The notes below the pieces were generated by a model. That model was given only the letters and a program-made list of their open reading frames with translations, was not told where the DNA came from and did not search any database. From contig MHWA01000007.1 of assembly GCA_001825335.1 (NCBI GenBank), forward strand, positions 2,369-35,549: a DNA stretch of 33,181 nt. Reading direction: 5' to 3'. The translations under genes and the position numbers were made by a program. This document shows, piece after piece, positions 6,846 to 15,656 of this stretch (positions are counted from its first letter, which is position 1; each line of letters opens with the position of its first letter). The stretch comes from Candidatus Zambryskibacteria bacterium RIFCSPLOWO2_01_FULL_35_19 (lineage in GTDB: Bacteria; Patescibacteriota; Minisyncoccia; Phycocordibacterales; WO2-35-19).

Positions 6846-6852
6846 GTCTCGG

Positions 6853-6924
6853 TGCCCTCGCTAGGAATCGAACCTAGATTAAGAGATTAGAAGTCTCTCG
6901 TTCTATCCATTGAACTACAAGGGC
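6853..6924 (-). tRNA. tRNA-Arg (anticodon TCT)
   Basis: Minus-strand cloverleaf: acceptor GCCCTTG/CGAGGGC (one G-T pair), D arm GTTC/GAAC with loop AATGGATA carrying A20, anticodon arm AGAGA/TCTCT with loop CTTCTAA, T arm CTAGG/CCTAG, discriminator A. The following bases read CCG, so a complete CCA is not encoded. Confidence 0.92.
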
Positions 6925-6926
6925 AT

Positions 6927-7002
6927 TGGTGCGCGCTGAGGGATTTGAACCCCCGACCTTTTCGGTGTAAACGAATTGCTCTACCAACTGAGCTAAGCGC
7001 GC
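6927..7002 (-). tRNA. tRNA-Val (anticodon TAC)
   Basis: Minus-strand cloverleaf two bases from tRNA-Arg: perfect acceptor GCGCGCT/AGCGCGC, D arm GCTC/GAGC with loop AGTTGGTA, anticodon loop TTTACAC, T arm GGGGG/CCCTC, discriminator A. CCA is encoded (6927-6929). The anticodon stem has one A-A mismatch at its outer pair. It is transcribed before tRNA-Arg and both are probably on one precursor. Confidence 0.92.
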
Positions 7003-7037
7003 ATTTTATCAACACAATATACCATAACATATTTTTA

Positions 7038-7046
7038 TGGCATAGT
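7038..7046 (+). promoter_or_regulatory. extended -10 of the pseudouridine synthase gene
   Basis: TGGCATAGT, 6 bases before the ATG at 7053. The -10 hexamer is weak (CATAGT), but the TGN extension and spacing match the other genes. Confidence 0.4.
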
Positions 7047-7052
7047 ATAAGG

Positions 7053-7811
7053 ATGAAGATAAAAATCATATACGAAGATGAGTATATTTTAGCTTTGGAC
7101 AAACCAAGTGGGCTTTTAGTACATACTGACGGAAGAAGCAAGGAGAAGACTTTAGTAGATTGGATAAATGAAAACTATCCTAAATTAAAAGAAGTAGGGG
7201 AAGAGCAAACTCTTCAAAATGGAGAGAAAATACAAAGACCGGGAATAGTGCATAGATTAGACAGAGATACTAGCGGGATAATAATTGTAGCCAAAACAAA
7301 AGAAACATATCAATTTTTAAAGGAGCAATTTCAAGACAGAAAAGTTCAAAAAATTTATAACGCGGTTGTTTGGGGGAATTTTTCGCCAGATAAAATAGAG
7401 GGAGTAATAGAAAAACCAATCGGTCGAAGTGCTTCTGATTTTAGAAAATGGTCAGCAGAATATGGGGCTAAAGGAGAATTGAGGGAAGCAGTGACAGAAT
7501 ATAAAGTTTTAGTTCAAAATAAAGATTTTTCTTTCCTTGAAGTTAGACCAAAGACAGGAAGAACACATCAAATAAGAGTTCATCTCAAATCAATAAGTCA
7601 TCCGGTGGTTTGCGATAAGCTGTATGGGAGTAAAAAGAGTAACGAATTACAAGAGATGAGTTACGATAAAAAGGAAAATTTAGGATTTGATAGATTGGCT
7701 TTGCATGCGCTGTCTATAAAATTGGAACTTCCCAATGGTACTCATATAACTATAGAATCACCTTTACCTAAAGAATTTGAAAATGCTCTAAATCTTTTTA
7801 AAAATGTTTAA
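7053..7811 (+). CDS. RluA-family pseudouridine synthase
   Basis: A 252-residue enzyme that isomerises uridine to pseudouridine in rRNA (or tRNA). The catalytic motif HRLDRDTSG is at residues 67-75, with Asp70 as the nucleophile; other family blocks are ILALDKPSGLLVHTDG near the start and RPKTGRTHQIRVHLKSISHP followed by DKLYG. No N-terminal S4 domain is present, as in the shorter RluA subtype. The frame extends upstream across the tRNA-Val gene, but that part is non-coding; the ATG at 7053 fits both the family start and the promoter. The exact target base cannot be told from sequence. IleS follows 18 bases later from its own promoter. Confidence 0.88.
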   Translation: MKIKIIYEDEYILALDKPSGLLVHTDGRSKEKTLVDWINENYPKLKEVGEEQTLQNGEKIQRPGIVHRLDRDTSGIIIVAKTKETYQFLKEQFQDRKVQKIYNAVVWGNFSPDKIEGVIEKPIGRSASDFRKWSAEYGAKGELREAVTEYKVLVQNKDFSFLEVRPKTGRTHQIRVHLKSISHPVVCDKLYGSKKSNELQEMSYDKKENLGFDRLALHALSIKLELPNGTHITIESPLPKEFENALNLFKNV

Positions 7812-7814
7812 AAA

Positions 7815-7823
7815 TGCTATATT
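7815..7823 (+). promoter_or_regulatory. extended -10 of ileS
   Basis: TGCTATATT, 6 bases before the ATG at 7830. The box and the following T-run closely resemble the glyS promoter at 13955-13963. Confidence 0.55.
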
Positions 7824-7829
7824 TTTGAT

Positions 7830-10800
7830 ATGGCCGAAAAATCTAAAATAGCCCAGAGAGAAGAAGAAATACTCAAGTTTTGGCAAGAAAACAAAATTTT
7901 TGAGAAATCTCTAGAAAAAACAAAAAAGGGTAAACCTTTTGTTTTTCATGATGGACCTCCTTTTGCTACCGGTGCGCCACATTATGGTCATTTGGTTGGG
8001 AGTGTGATGAAAGATGTTATTCCTCGTTATCAAACAATGAAAGGGCGTTTTGTGGAAAGACAGTGGGGTTGGGATACTCACGGTCTGCCTATTGAAAATA
8101 TTGTTGAAAAAGAATTAGGCACTAAAAGTAAAAAAGAAATTGAGGAGATAGGTATTGGAAAATTTAACAATCTTTGTAGAGAAAAGATTTTTACTTATAT
8201 AGATGTATGGAATAAATTTATTCCGCGTTTTGGACGCTGGGTAAATATGGATAATCCTTATATCACTATGGAATCTACTTATATGGAGTCGGAATGGTGG
8301 GCTTTCAAACAACTTTTTGATAAAGATTTGATTTATAAAGATTACAGGTCAATGCATATTTGCCCGCGTTGTGAGACTACTTTAGCTCAAGCGGAAGTGG
8401 CTGAAGGATACAAAGATATTAAAGATATTGCCGTAATCGCCAAATTTGAATTAGTGAACGAACCAAATACTTTTGTTTTGGCTTGGACCACTACACCGTG
8501 GACATTGCCGGGCAATGTCGCTTTGGCTGTGGGGGAAGATATTGACTATATTCAAAATAAAGATAATTTAATTTTTGCAAAAAATCTTTTAGAAAAAATA
8601 GAAGGGGTATCTAAAGAAATAAAAAAAGAATTTAAAGGAAAAGAGCTTGTGGGTAAGTCATACAAACCTCTTTTTGATGATTATTATAATGATGAAAAAC
8701 TTCCAAACAGAAAAAACGGTTGGAAAATATATGTAGCGGATTTTGTTACTGTTGAGAGTGGCACTGGAGTAGTCCATATTGCTCCTGCTTTTGGAGAAGA
8801 TGATATGGAATTGGGGAAAAAAGAGAAATTGCCTTTCATTCAACATGTAGGAATGGACGGTATTATAAAATCAGAAGTTAAAGAGTTGGCAGGACTCTCT
8901 GTTAAACCAAAAGATGACTCTTCGGATGCCTCAGGGCAGGCCCACCAAAAAACTGATGTTGAAGTTTTGAAAATTTTAGCTCAAAAAGGATTTCTCTTTT
9001 CTAAAGAAAAATATGAACATTCATATCCACATTGTTGGAGGTGTGAGACACCGCTTTTAAATTATGCTACTTCTTCTTGGTTTGTCTCTGTTACAAAAAT
9101 AAAAAAAGATCTTTTAAAATATGCAGAAAATATAAATTGGCAACCTAAACACCTCAAAGAAGGACGTTCTCGTGATTGGTTGGAAAATGCTCGGGATTGG
9201 TCTATTAGCAGGCAACGTTTTTGGGCCAACACTATTCCTGTTTGGGAAAATATAGAGGGGGACAAGAGATTGGTTATTGGTTCGGTTGAAGAGTTAAAGA
9301 AACATATAAAAAAATCTGGTAACAAATATTTTATTATGCGTCACGGGGAAGCAGAGCAAAATATAAAAGATTTAATAAATTCGGACCCTAAAAATGCATT
9401 TCACTTAACAGAAGAAGGCAAAAGACAAGCGACTATGGCGGCTCAAGATATAAAAAATAAGAAAATAGATCTGATAATCGCTTCACCTTTTACTCGATGT
9501 CAAGAAACAGCCAAGATTGTCAGAGAAGCTATTGGTTTAAATGAAGATGCACTGATAACAGATGATTTGTTGGGTGAATTCAAAAAAGGCCCTAGCTTTG
9601 AAGGTAAAAAATGGGAAGATTATTGGAAATTATTTACTAATACCAAAGAAAGATTTGAAAAAGCACCAGATGGGGGAGAAACTTTGCTTGATTTAAACAA
9701 AAGAGTAGCTAGTTTTCTCTATAATATTGAGCAAAAATATAAAAACAAAAATATCTTGTTAGTAAGTCATGATGGTCTAATTGAGGCAATGCATATTGTG
9801 GCCATTGGAGCAGATTTGAAAAAATCAATAGAGATTAAAGAAAGTAAAAAATATCGAGTTGGCTTTGCTGAATTAAGAGAGCTTGATTTTGTGCCATTAC
9901 CACATAACAATAATTATGAGCTTGATTTACATCGACCTTATATTGACGAAGTAGAGCTGGTTGATGATAAGGGTAGAGTATTTAAAAGAGTAACCGATGT
10001 CTTGGACACTTGGTTTGATTCTGGTTCGGTGCCTTTTTCTTCTTATCACTATCCGTTTGAAAATAAAGAAAAAGTGGAAAGCCGTATACCAGCAGATTTT
10101 ATTGCCGAAGGTCTTGATCAGATTAGCAAATGGTTTTATTATCAGCATGTTTTTTCTACTGGTTTGTTTGGTAAACAAATATTTAACAATGTCATTGTGA
10201 ATGGCATTGTTTTGGCCGAAGATGGCAAAAAAATGGCCAAAAGATTACAAAACTATACAGACCCAACTATCATAGTTGATAAATATGGAGCTGATAGTTT
10301 GAGATATTATTTGATATCCACTCCCGTAGTAAAGGCGGAAGATTTGAACTTTTCTGAAAAAGGAGTAGCTGAAATATCTAAAAAAGTAATTTCAAAACTT
10401 GAAAATGTGCTTTCATTTTATGAAATGTATCGTCCCTCTGCCGAAATTGCCGAGTTTGAAAGCAAGAAACCTATCCAATTGAAGGCGCATCATATTTTGG
10501 ATAAATGGATTTTAGTCAGATTAAATGAATTTCACAGAGAAGTAACAAGTTCGCTTGATGATTTCAATATTTACAACGCCACTCGCCCCATACTAGATTT
10601 TATTGATGACCTTTCTACTTGGTATATTCGTCGTTCTAGAGATAGGTTTAAATCTGAAGGTGTTGAAGATACTGTAAGTATAGAAGACAGAAATGATGCC
10701 TTAGCTACCACTCATTATGTGCTTTTAAATCTTTCTAAACATATGGCGCCGTTTGTTCCGTTTTTTGCAGAAAATATATATTTAAAATTGAAATCAGCAG

Positions 10801-11351
10801 AAGCTCCAGAGAGTGTTCATCTTTGTGATTGGTTTATTCCGAGTGAAGTTGAGGAACTAGAAGCTGGAGAAGTTTTGGAATATATGAAAGAGGTGCGTAA
10901 AGTGGTTTCTATCGCTTTGGAGAAGAGGATGTCATCTGGTATAAAAGTGCGCCAACCTTTAAGTGAATTAAAAATTAAAGATAAAAAGCTAGAAGGTAAA
11001 GAAGAATATTTGAAACTTATCAAAGATGAAGTAAATATAAAAAATATTACTTTTGATAACAAATTAGAAGAAGAGGTGGAGTTAAACACAGAGATTACTT
11101 TAGAACTTCAAAAAGAAGGAAATACTAGAGATTTGATAAGAACTATTCAAATATTGAGAAAAGATAGGGCTTTGGCACCTTCTGATAAAGTAAAACTTTT
11201 GATAGAGACAGACGAAGTAGGAAAAGAATTTTTCAATTCTGTTTTGGAGGAAATAAAAAAACCTACTAATATTGAAGATGTAGTTTTTATTGAAAATGAC
11301 GGTGAAGAAATTGAGATTGATAGATTAAAATTTAGATTAAAAATTAAATAG
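7830..11351 (+). CDS. ileS: isoleucyl-tRNA synthetase with an inserted histidine-phosphatase domain
   Basis: A 1173-residue class I synthetase that charges tRNA-Ile. PHYGH (residues 50-54) is the HIGH motif, KMAKR (801-805) is a variant KMSKS; also visible are CPRCETTLAQAEVAEGY, the editing-domain LAWTTTPWTLPGN, and SISRQRFWANTIPVW. Between GSVEELKKHI and LDLHRPYIDEVEL, where IleRS normally continues directly, residues about 497-690 form a histidine phosphatase (phosphoglycerate-mutase-like) domain: RHG at 504-506, Arg556 in SPFTR, Glu583 and His647 in VSHDG, the full catalytic set. The C-terminal part is an ordinary anticodon-binding domain. A short GC-rich insert (SSDASGQA, 364-371) lies in the editing-domain region. 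Confidence refers to IleRS; the insertion is plain in the frame but its function is unknown. Confidence 0.93.
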   Translation: MAEKSKIAQREEEILKFWQENKIFEKSLEKTKKGKPFVFHDGPPFATGAPHYGHLVGSVMKDVIPRYQTMKGRFVERQWGWDTHGLPIENIVEKELGTKSKKEIEEIGIGKFNNLCREKIFTYIDVWNKFIPRFGRWVNMDNPYITMESTYMESEWWAFKQLFDKDLIYKDYRSMHICPRCETTLAQAEVAEGYKDIKDIAVIAKFELVNEPNTFVLAWTTTPWTLPGNVALAVGEDIDYIQNKDNLIFAKNLLEKIEGVSKEIKKEFKGKELVGKSYKPLFDDYYNDEKLPNRKNGWKIYVADFVTVESGTGVVHIAPAFGEDDMELGKKEKLPFIQHVGMDGIIKSEVKELAGLSVKPKDDSSDASGQAHQKTDVEVLKILAQKGFLFSKEKYEHSYPHCWRCETPLLNYATSSWFVSVTKIKKDLLKYAENINWQPKHLKEGRSRDWLENARDWSISRQRFWANTIPVWENIEGDKRLVIGSVEELKKHIKKSGNKYFIMRHGEAEQNIKDLINSDPKNAFHLTEEGKRQATMAAQDIKNKKIDLIIASPFTRCQETAKIVREAIGLNEDALITDDLLGEFKKGPSFEGKKWEDYWKLFTNTKERFEKAPDGGETLLDLNKRVASFLYNIEQKYKNKNILLVSHDGLIEAMHIVAIGADLKKSIEIKESKKYRVGFAELRELDFVPLPHNNNYELDLHRPYIDEVELVDDKGRVFKRVTDVLDTWFDSGSVPFSSYHYPFENKEKVESRIPADFIAEGLDQISKWFYYQHVFSTGLFGKQIFNNVIVNGIVLAEDGKKMAKRLQNYTDPTIIVDKYGADSLRYYLISTPVVKAEDLNFSEKGVAEISKKVISKLENVLSFYEMYRPSAEIAEFESKKPIQLKAHHILDKWILVRLNEFHREVTSSLDDFNIYNATRPILDFIDDLSTWYIRRSRDRFKSEGVEDTVSIEDRNDALATTHYVLLNLSKHMAPFVPFFAENIYLKLKSAEAPESVHLCDWFIPSEVEELEAGEVLEYMKEVRKVVSIALEKRMSSGIKVRQPLSELKIKDKKLEGKEEYLKLIKDEVNIKNITFDNKLEEEVELNTEITLELQKEGNTRDLIRTIQILRKDRALAPSDKVKLLIETDEVGKEFFNSVLEEIKKPTNIEDVVFIENDGEEIEIDRLKFRLKIK

Positions 11352-11364
11352 TCATTTAATTTTT

Positions 11365-11943
11365 ATGTATAGAAAATATCACACTAAAGGTATTGTTATT
11401 TCCAGCAAGATAGAAGGGGATAGCAATAAGAGAGTAAATATATTTACCGAAAATTTTGGTCTTTTGAATGCTCGGGTGCAGGGGAGTAGAAATATTCATT
11501 CCAAACTTCGTAGTGGCTCTCAAGATTTTTCGTTCGGAGATTTTTCTTTGATTCATGGCAAGACTGGTTGGAAAGTGGTCAGTAGCAGGGCCGAACAAAA
11601 CTTTTATGAAGTTTTTAGAAATTCTCAAACAAAATTAAAAATTGTTAATAATGTTTTAAATTTAATTAAGAAATTGGTATCTGAAGAAGAAGCCTATACT
11701 CCGCTTTTTTCCGTTGTTTCAAATTTTCTGAACTTTTTGATAACAGCCAAAGAACAAGACGTTGCTCTTTCCGAATGTCTCACTCTTTTGCGCATTTTGC
11801 ATATACTTGGATTTATGAGACACGACCCGGAGTTTTCAATTCCCATTTCTTCCTCTGAAATTAAATCCAAAGATTTGGAAGCTATTGCTCCTAAGCGTTC
11901 TTCTGTAATTAAACTAATAAACGAATCTCTCAAAGCAACTTAA
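11365..11943 (+). CDS. recO: DNA repair protein RecO (short form)
   Basis: A 192-residue protein. RecO anneals SSB-coated DNA and with RecR loads RecA. The N-terminal OB-fold is clear: KYHTKGIVISSKIEGDSNKR, then VNIFTENFGLLNARVQGSRN and KLRSGSQDFSFGDFSLIHGK. The helical middle domain includes ECLTLLRILHILGF. The usual zinc-finger/C-terminal extension is missing (typical length is about 240), as in other Patescibacterial RecO proteins. It lies 13 bases after ileS. Confidence 0.75.
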   Translation: MYRKYHTKGIVISSKIEGDSNKRVNIFTENFGLLNARVQGSRNIHSKLRSGSQDFSFGDFSLIHGKTGWKVVSSRAEQNFYEVFRNSQTKLKIVNNVLNLIKKLVSEEEAYTPLFSVVSNFLNFLITAKEQDVALSECLTLLRILHILGFMRHDPEFSIPISSSEIKSKDLEAIAPKRSSVIKLINESLKAT

Positions 11944-11952
11944 ATTTACTCG

Positions 11953-11961
11953 TGTTATAAT
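11953..11961 (+). promoter_or_regulatory. extended -10 of the 11970 gene
   Basis: TGTTATAAT, 8 bases before the ATG at 11970. Confidence 0.55.
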
Positions 11962-11969
11962 AAAGGACT

Positions 11970-13931
11970 ATGGATTATAATGATGAAAAAAAGGAAAAGT
12001 TAGATAATCTTGAAAGAAAACTTTATTCAAGGAATGCTCCAAATATAATAGAAAACAAAACTTTATCAACACCACTTGCTCATTCTGGTATGGAAGAGAT
12101 AGAGGAAGAAGAAGTAAAAGAGAGTTGGCAAAATCCTGAAGCCAGTAGTTTTGATGAAATGGCCGCTAAAATATCAAAAATGGCAGGCAAAAAACACAAC
12201 TTTGTAAAAAAAATATTTGTTTTTTCAGTAGCTTTTTTTGTGCTTGCTTCGGCCATAGCTGCTTTTGTCTTTTTGGGTGGTGTTAATTTGGTTTCTTCAA
12301 AAAATGTGGATATCAAAATAGTAGGCCCTCTTTCTGTCGGTGGCGGTCAAGAAGTTTCTTTTGATATTAATATTATAAACAATAACAACATTGACCTTGA
12401 TTCAGCTTCGCTTTTAATAGAATATCCAACTGGCACTAGGTCTTCTTATGATTTGACCAAAGAGCTTAGTCAGGAAAGATTTGCTCTAGATAAAATAAAA
12501 TCTGGAGAAAATTACAATCAAAAAATTGAAGTAGTTTTCTTTGGAGAAAAAGAAGAATTAAAAGAGCTTAAGTTTTCTTTGGAGTATAGAGTAGAAAATT
12601 CAAGCGCTCTTTTTTATAAAGAAAAAGTACACGAAATCTCTATTAGTTCGGCTCCGGTTATTATTACTCCGACTTATCCAAAAGAAGTAACTTCAAACCA
12701 AGATATATCTTTTGATATAGAAATAGCTTCCAACTCTAAAGATAGGATAGATAACTTTTTAGTAAGAGTTGAATATCCATTTGGTTTTGTTTTTAAAGAA
12801 TCAATTCCAAACACCTCTTTTGATGACAATGTTTGGAGATTTTCTGGACTTAATTCTGGGGACAAAAAAACAATCAGAATCAAAGGAAATATTATTGGAC
12901 AAAACAACGAAGAGAGAGTTTTTAAGATTATCGTTGGCACTGCTAGTGAAAATGACGAGAGGATGATCGCTGTTCCATTTTCTCAATTAACTGAATCAGT
13001 TTTGGTAAAGAAATCTTTTATTGGGTTAGATATTTTTATTGGTGGCAAACGCGGTGATTTCGCGGGCAAAGGAGGTAGTCAGATTACCACTGATTTTATA
13101 GTTAGAAATAATTTACCGGGAGTATTGTTTAATACTTCTGTTGAAGTGGCTTTGAAAGGGGGCGCATTCAATCAGCTCTCTGTCGTGGCGGGCAATGGGT
13201 TTTTTCAATCATTTAATAATACGATTTTATGGGACAAAAGATCGGTTCCGACACTTTCAGAATTGAGACCCGGTATTGAAGAAAAATTATCTTTTAGATT
13301 ATCACCTTTGTTGTATCAGGACATAGTGGGTGGAGCCAAACCGGAGATAGAGATGACCATTACCGCTAAAGGAGAAAGAGTTTTAGAATCAGGATCAATA
13401 GAATATGTTTCTGCCATAGAAACAAGAAAAATAGTTTTAGCTACTGATTTGGCTTTATCATCAAAAGTTGTAAGAACTGTTGGTAATATTGAAAACTCTG
13501 GACCAATACCACCAAAAGCTGATGTTTTAACCACCTACACTATGATTTGGAATATTACTAATTCGTTCAATCAGGTCAGTAATGTAGAAGTGAGAGCTAC
13601 TCTACCTTCTTATATAAAATGGACCAATATAAAAACACCAGCAAGTGAAATCTTTTCATTTAATCCGGTGACCAATGAGGTTGTTTGGAATGTGGGCTCT
13701 GTTTTATCAAATACAGGTTTTGGTTCTACCAAAAAAGAAATTCAATTCCAATTAGAGTTTTTGCCAAGCACTAGTCAGATCGGGAAGTCACCAATGATTA
13801 TGGGAGAAGCCACTTTATCTGGAATTGATAAAGTGACAGGATTGAAAGTAAACTCTAGTGCTCCAGCTGTGACCACTAGTTTCTCCGGAGATCCGAGTTA
13901 TAAAATCGGAGATGATAAAGTCACCCAGTAA
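11970..13931 (+). CDS. large membrane-anchored surface protein with repeated beta-sandwich domains
   Basis: A 653-residue bitopic protein. Residues 1-80 are cytoplasmic, charged and acidic (MEEIEEEEVKES); residues about 82-104 form the TM anchor; the remainder is extracytoplasmic. Repeated Ig-like or DUF11-like modules are visible: the same pattern (VSFDINIINNNNIDLDSA; ISFDIEIASNSKDRIDNFLV; TDFIVRNNLPGVLFNTSVEV; TTYTMIWNITNSFNQVSNVE) recurs, each about 120 residues apart, with LIEYPTG or VEYPFG following in the first two. No enzyme motif is seen. Likely a cell-envelope structural or adhesive protein; exact family not recognised. Confidence 0.7.
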   Translation: MDYNDEKKEKLDNLERKLYSRNAPNIIENKTLSTPLAHSGMEEIEEEEVKESWQNPEASSFDEMAAKISKMAGKKHNFVKKIFVFSVAFFVLASAIAAFVFLGGVNLVSSKNVDIKIVGPLSVGGGQEVSFDINIINNNNIDLDSASLLIEYPTGTRSSYDLTKELSQERFALDKIKSGENYNQKIEVVFFGEKEELKELKFSLEYRVENSSALFYKEKVHEISISSAPVIITPTYPKEVTSNQDISFDIEIASNSKDRIDNFLVRVEYPFGFVFKESIPNTSFDDNVWRFSGLNSGDKKTIRIKGNIIGQNNEERVFKIIVGTASENDERMIAVPFSQLTESVLVKKSFIGLDIFIGGKRGDFAGKGGSQITTDFIVRNNLPGVLFNTSVEVALKGGAFNQLSVVAGNGFFQSFNNTILWDKRSVPTLSELRPGIEEKLSFRLSPLLYQDIVGGAKPEIEMTITAKGERVLESGSIEYVSAIETRKIVLATDLALSSKVVRTVGNIENSGPIPPKADVLTTYTMIWNITNSFNQVSNVEVRATLPSYIKWTNIKTPASEIFSFNPVTNEVVWNVGSVLSNTGFGSTKKEIQFQLEFLPSTSQIGKSPMIMGEATLSGIDKVTGLKVNSSAPAVTTSFSGDPSYKIGDDKVTQ

Positions 13932-13954
13932 AAAGTTCCCAATTTTAAAACTTG

Positions 13955-13963
13955 TGCTATATT
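13955..13963 (+). promoter_or_regulatory. extended -10 of glyS
   Basis: TGCTATATT, 6 bases before the ATG at 13970. Confidence 0.55.
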
Positions 13964-13969
13964 TTTGTA

Positions 13970-15358
13970 ATGATAGAAAAAAACAACAAAATGGAAAAGA
14001 TAGTCTCCCTTTGTAAAAGAAGAGGTTTTGTATTTCAGGGTTCGGAGATTTATGGAGGTCTAGCTGGTGTATTTGATTTTGGTCCTAGAGGTGTCGAACT
14101 TTTAAATAATTTAAAAAAGATTTGGTGGGAGTCAAATGTTTATCAAAAAGAGAATTATTATGGTCTTGATGCTGGTATGTTTAAACATCCCAAAACTTGG
14201 GATGCCAGCGGACATACTACTGGTTTTTCTGACCCTTTAGCTGAATGTAAAAAATGTAATACCAGAATTCGGGTAGACAAAGTTTTAAATTCCATAGATG
14301 TTGATGCTGATGAAAAATTGGAAGAGAAAGAATTGAATGAAATTTTTGACAAATATCGTGACAAAATAAGATGTGAAAAATGTGGTGCCAAAGATTTTTC
14401 CAAAGTTAGGAAGTTTAATCTTTTAGTAAAAAGCAACTTAGGGGACTTTACTTCTGAGGGTGCTGAGCCAGTGTATTTACCCGGAGAAGCTTGCCAGGGA
14501 ATTTATCTTGATTACAAAAACATAGTGGATTCAATGCATCCCAAAATTCCTTTTGGTGTTGCGCAGATAGGTAAGGCTTTTCGTAACGAAATATCTCCTC
14601 GCAATTTTCTTTTTAGAGTGCGTGAGTTTGAACAAGCAGATACACAACTTTTTATAAAACCGAAAGAAAATAAAAAAGCTTATGAAAATATGAAGCAGGA
14701 TCGTTGGAATTGGTTGCTCTCACTCGGTATAAATGAAAGTAATTTAAAATGGCATCAGCACGAAAATTTGGTTTTTTATGCTAAAGATGCGTGGGATATT
14801 GAATATAAATTTCCGTGGGGTTTTGATGAAATTGAAGGAATTCACGATAGGACTGATTATGATCTAACTCAACATATGAAATTTTCTGGAACAGATCTTA
14901 ATTATGTTGATCAAGAAACTGGAGAAAAATATATCCCTTGGATCCTTGAAACTTCGATGGGTCTCGGACGACTTTTTGTAGCGGTTTTAGATAATGCTTA
15001 TAAAGAAGATGAATTGGGGGGAGAAAAAAGAGTATTTCTATCCCTTAAACCGCAGTTGGCTCCAGTTAAGGTGGCTGTATTTCCATTGTTAAAAAATAAA
15101 CCTCAATTAGTTGAGAAGACAAGAGAAATATATAAAAATCTTAAAAAAGAATTTAAGTCGGTAGAGTTTGACGACAATGGTAATATAGGTAAAAGATACA
15201 GAAGACAAGATGAAATAGGCACACCATTTTGCGTGACAATTGATTTTGATACTTTAGAAAAAAAAGAAGGGGTGACAGTTCGCGACCGTGATACTGGAAA
15301 ACAAGAAAGGGTCTCTGAAAATGATTTAATTTCTTTCCTGAAAGAAAAACTCTCTTAA
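13970..15358 (+). CDS. glyS: glycyl-tRNA synthetase, single-chain (alpha2) type
   Basis: A 462-residue class II synthetase that charges tRNA-Gly, of the dimeric eukaryote-like type. Family blocks: RGFVFQGSEIYGGLAGVFDF and GPRGVELLNNLKK at the start; WDASGHTTGFSDPLAECKKC with a zinc-binding-type cysteine pair, and a second pair CEKCG; motif 2 region FRNEISPRNFLFRVREFEQA; motif 3 ETSMGLGRLF; the C-terminal anticodon domain begins near LAPVKVAVFPL. An in-frame ATG at 13952 exists, but 13970 is preferred because the -10 box covers the first one. Length is normal. Confidence 0.93.
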   Translation: MIEKNNKMEKIVSLCKRRGFVFQGSEIYGGLAGVFDFGPRGVELLNNLKKIWWESNVYQKENYYGLDAGMFKHPKTWDASGHTTGFSDPLAECKKCNTRIRVDKVLNSIDVDADEKLEEKELNEIFDKYRDKIRCEKCGAKDFSKVRKFNLLVKSNLGDFTSEGAEPVYLPGEACQGIYLDYKNIVDSMHPKIPFGVAQIGKAFRNEISPRNFLFRVREFEQADTQLFIKPKENKKAYENMKQDRWNWLLSLGINESNLKWHQHENLVFYAKDAWDIEYKFPWGFDEIEGIHDRTDYDLTQHMKFSGTDLNYVDQETGEKYIPWILETSMGLGRLFVAVLDNAYKEDELGGEKRVFLSLKPQLAPVKVAVFPLLKNKPQLVEKTREIYKNLKKEFKSVEFDDNGNIGKRYRRQDEIGTPFCVTIDFDTLEKKEGVTVRDRDTGKQERVSENDLISFLKEKLS

Positions 15359-15408
15359 ACATTGTGTCTTTAAAGAAATTTTTATGAATTTGATTTATTT
15401 TTGCATTC

Positions 15409-15429
15409 TGTAGCACATTGTGCTACACT
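15409..15429 (+). promoter_or_regulatory. operator palindrome overlapping the toxin-antitoxin promoter
   Basis: TGTAGCACA-T-TGTGCTACA (15409-15427) is a perfect 9+1+9 palindrome. Its right arm is part of the extended -10 TGCTACACT (15421-15429), which ends 7 bases before the antitoxin ATG. RHH antitoxins bind such sites, so self-repression by promoter occlusion is expected. Confidence 0.65.
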
Positions 15430-15436
15430 TACAAAT

Positions 15437-15652
15437 ATGAGAACTACATTAAATATTTCAATGCCACCAAGTTTAAAGGAAAAGGTAAATAATCTTATCA
15501 AAAATAATGATTATGCTTCTGTAAGCGAATTATTTCGTGATGCAATTCGTGCTCTTGAAGATAAAAAATTAGTAGAAGACATAATAGAAAGTGAGAGAGA
15601 CTTTACTATTGGCAGATTTAAGAGGTTGCGTTCTTTGAAGGATTTAATGTAA
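15437..15652 (+). CDS. ribbon-helix-helix antitoxin
   Basis: A 71-residue protein starting MRTTLNISMPPSLKEKVNNL, the beta-strand of the RHH fold, followed by the two helices (ASVSELFRDAIRALE). The C-terminal segment (ESERDFTIGRFKRLRSLKDL) is a typical toxin-wrapping tail. It should neutralise the RelE-like toxin 4 bases downstream and repress the operon through the palindrome at 15409. The ORF could open earlier at 15401, but that lies upstream of the promoter. Confidence 0.85.
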   Translation: MRTTLNISMPPSLKEKVNNLIKNNDYASVSELFRDAIRALEDKKLVEDIIESERDFTIGRFKRLRSLKDLM

Positions 15653-15656
15653 AATT

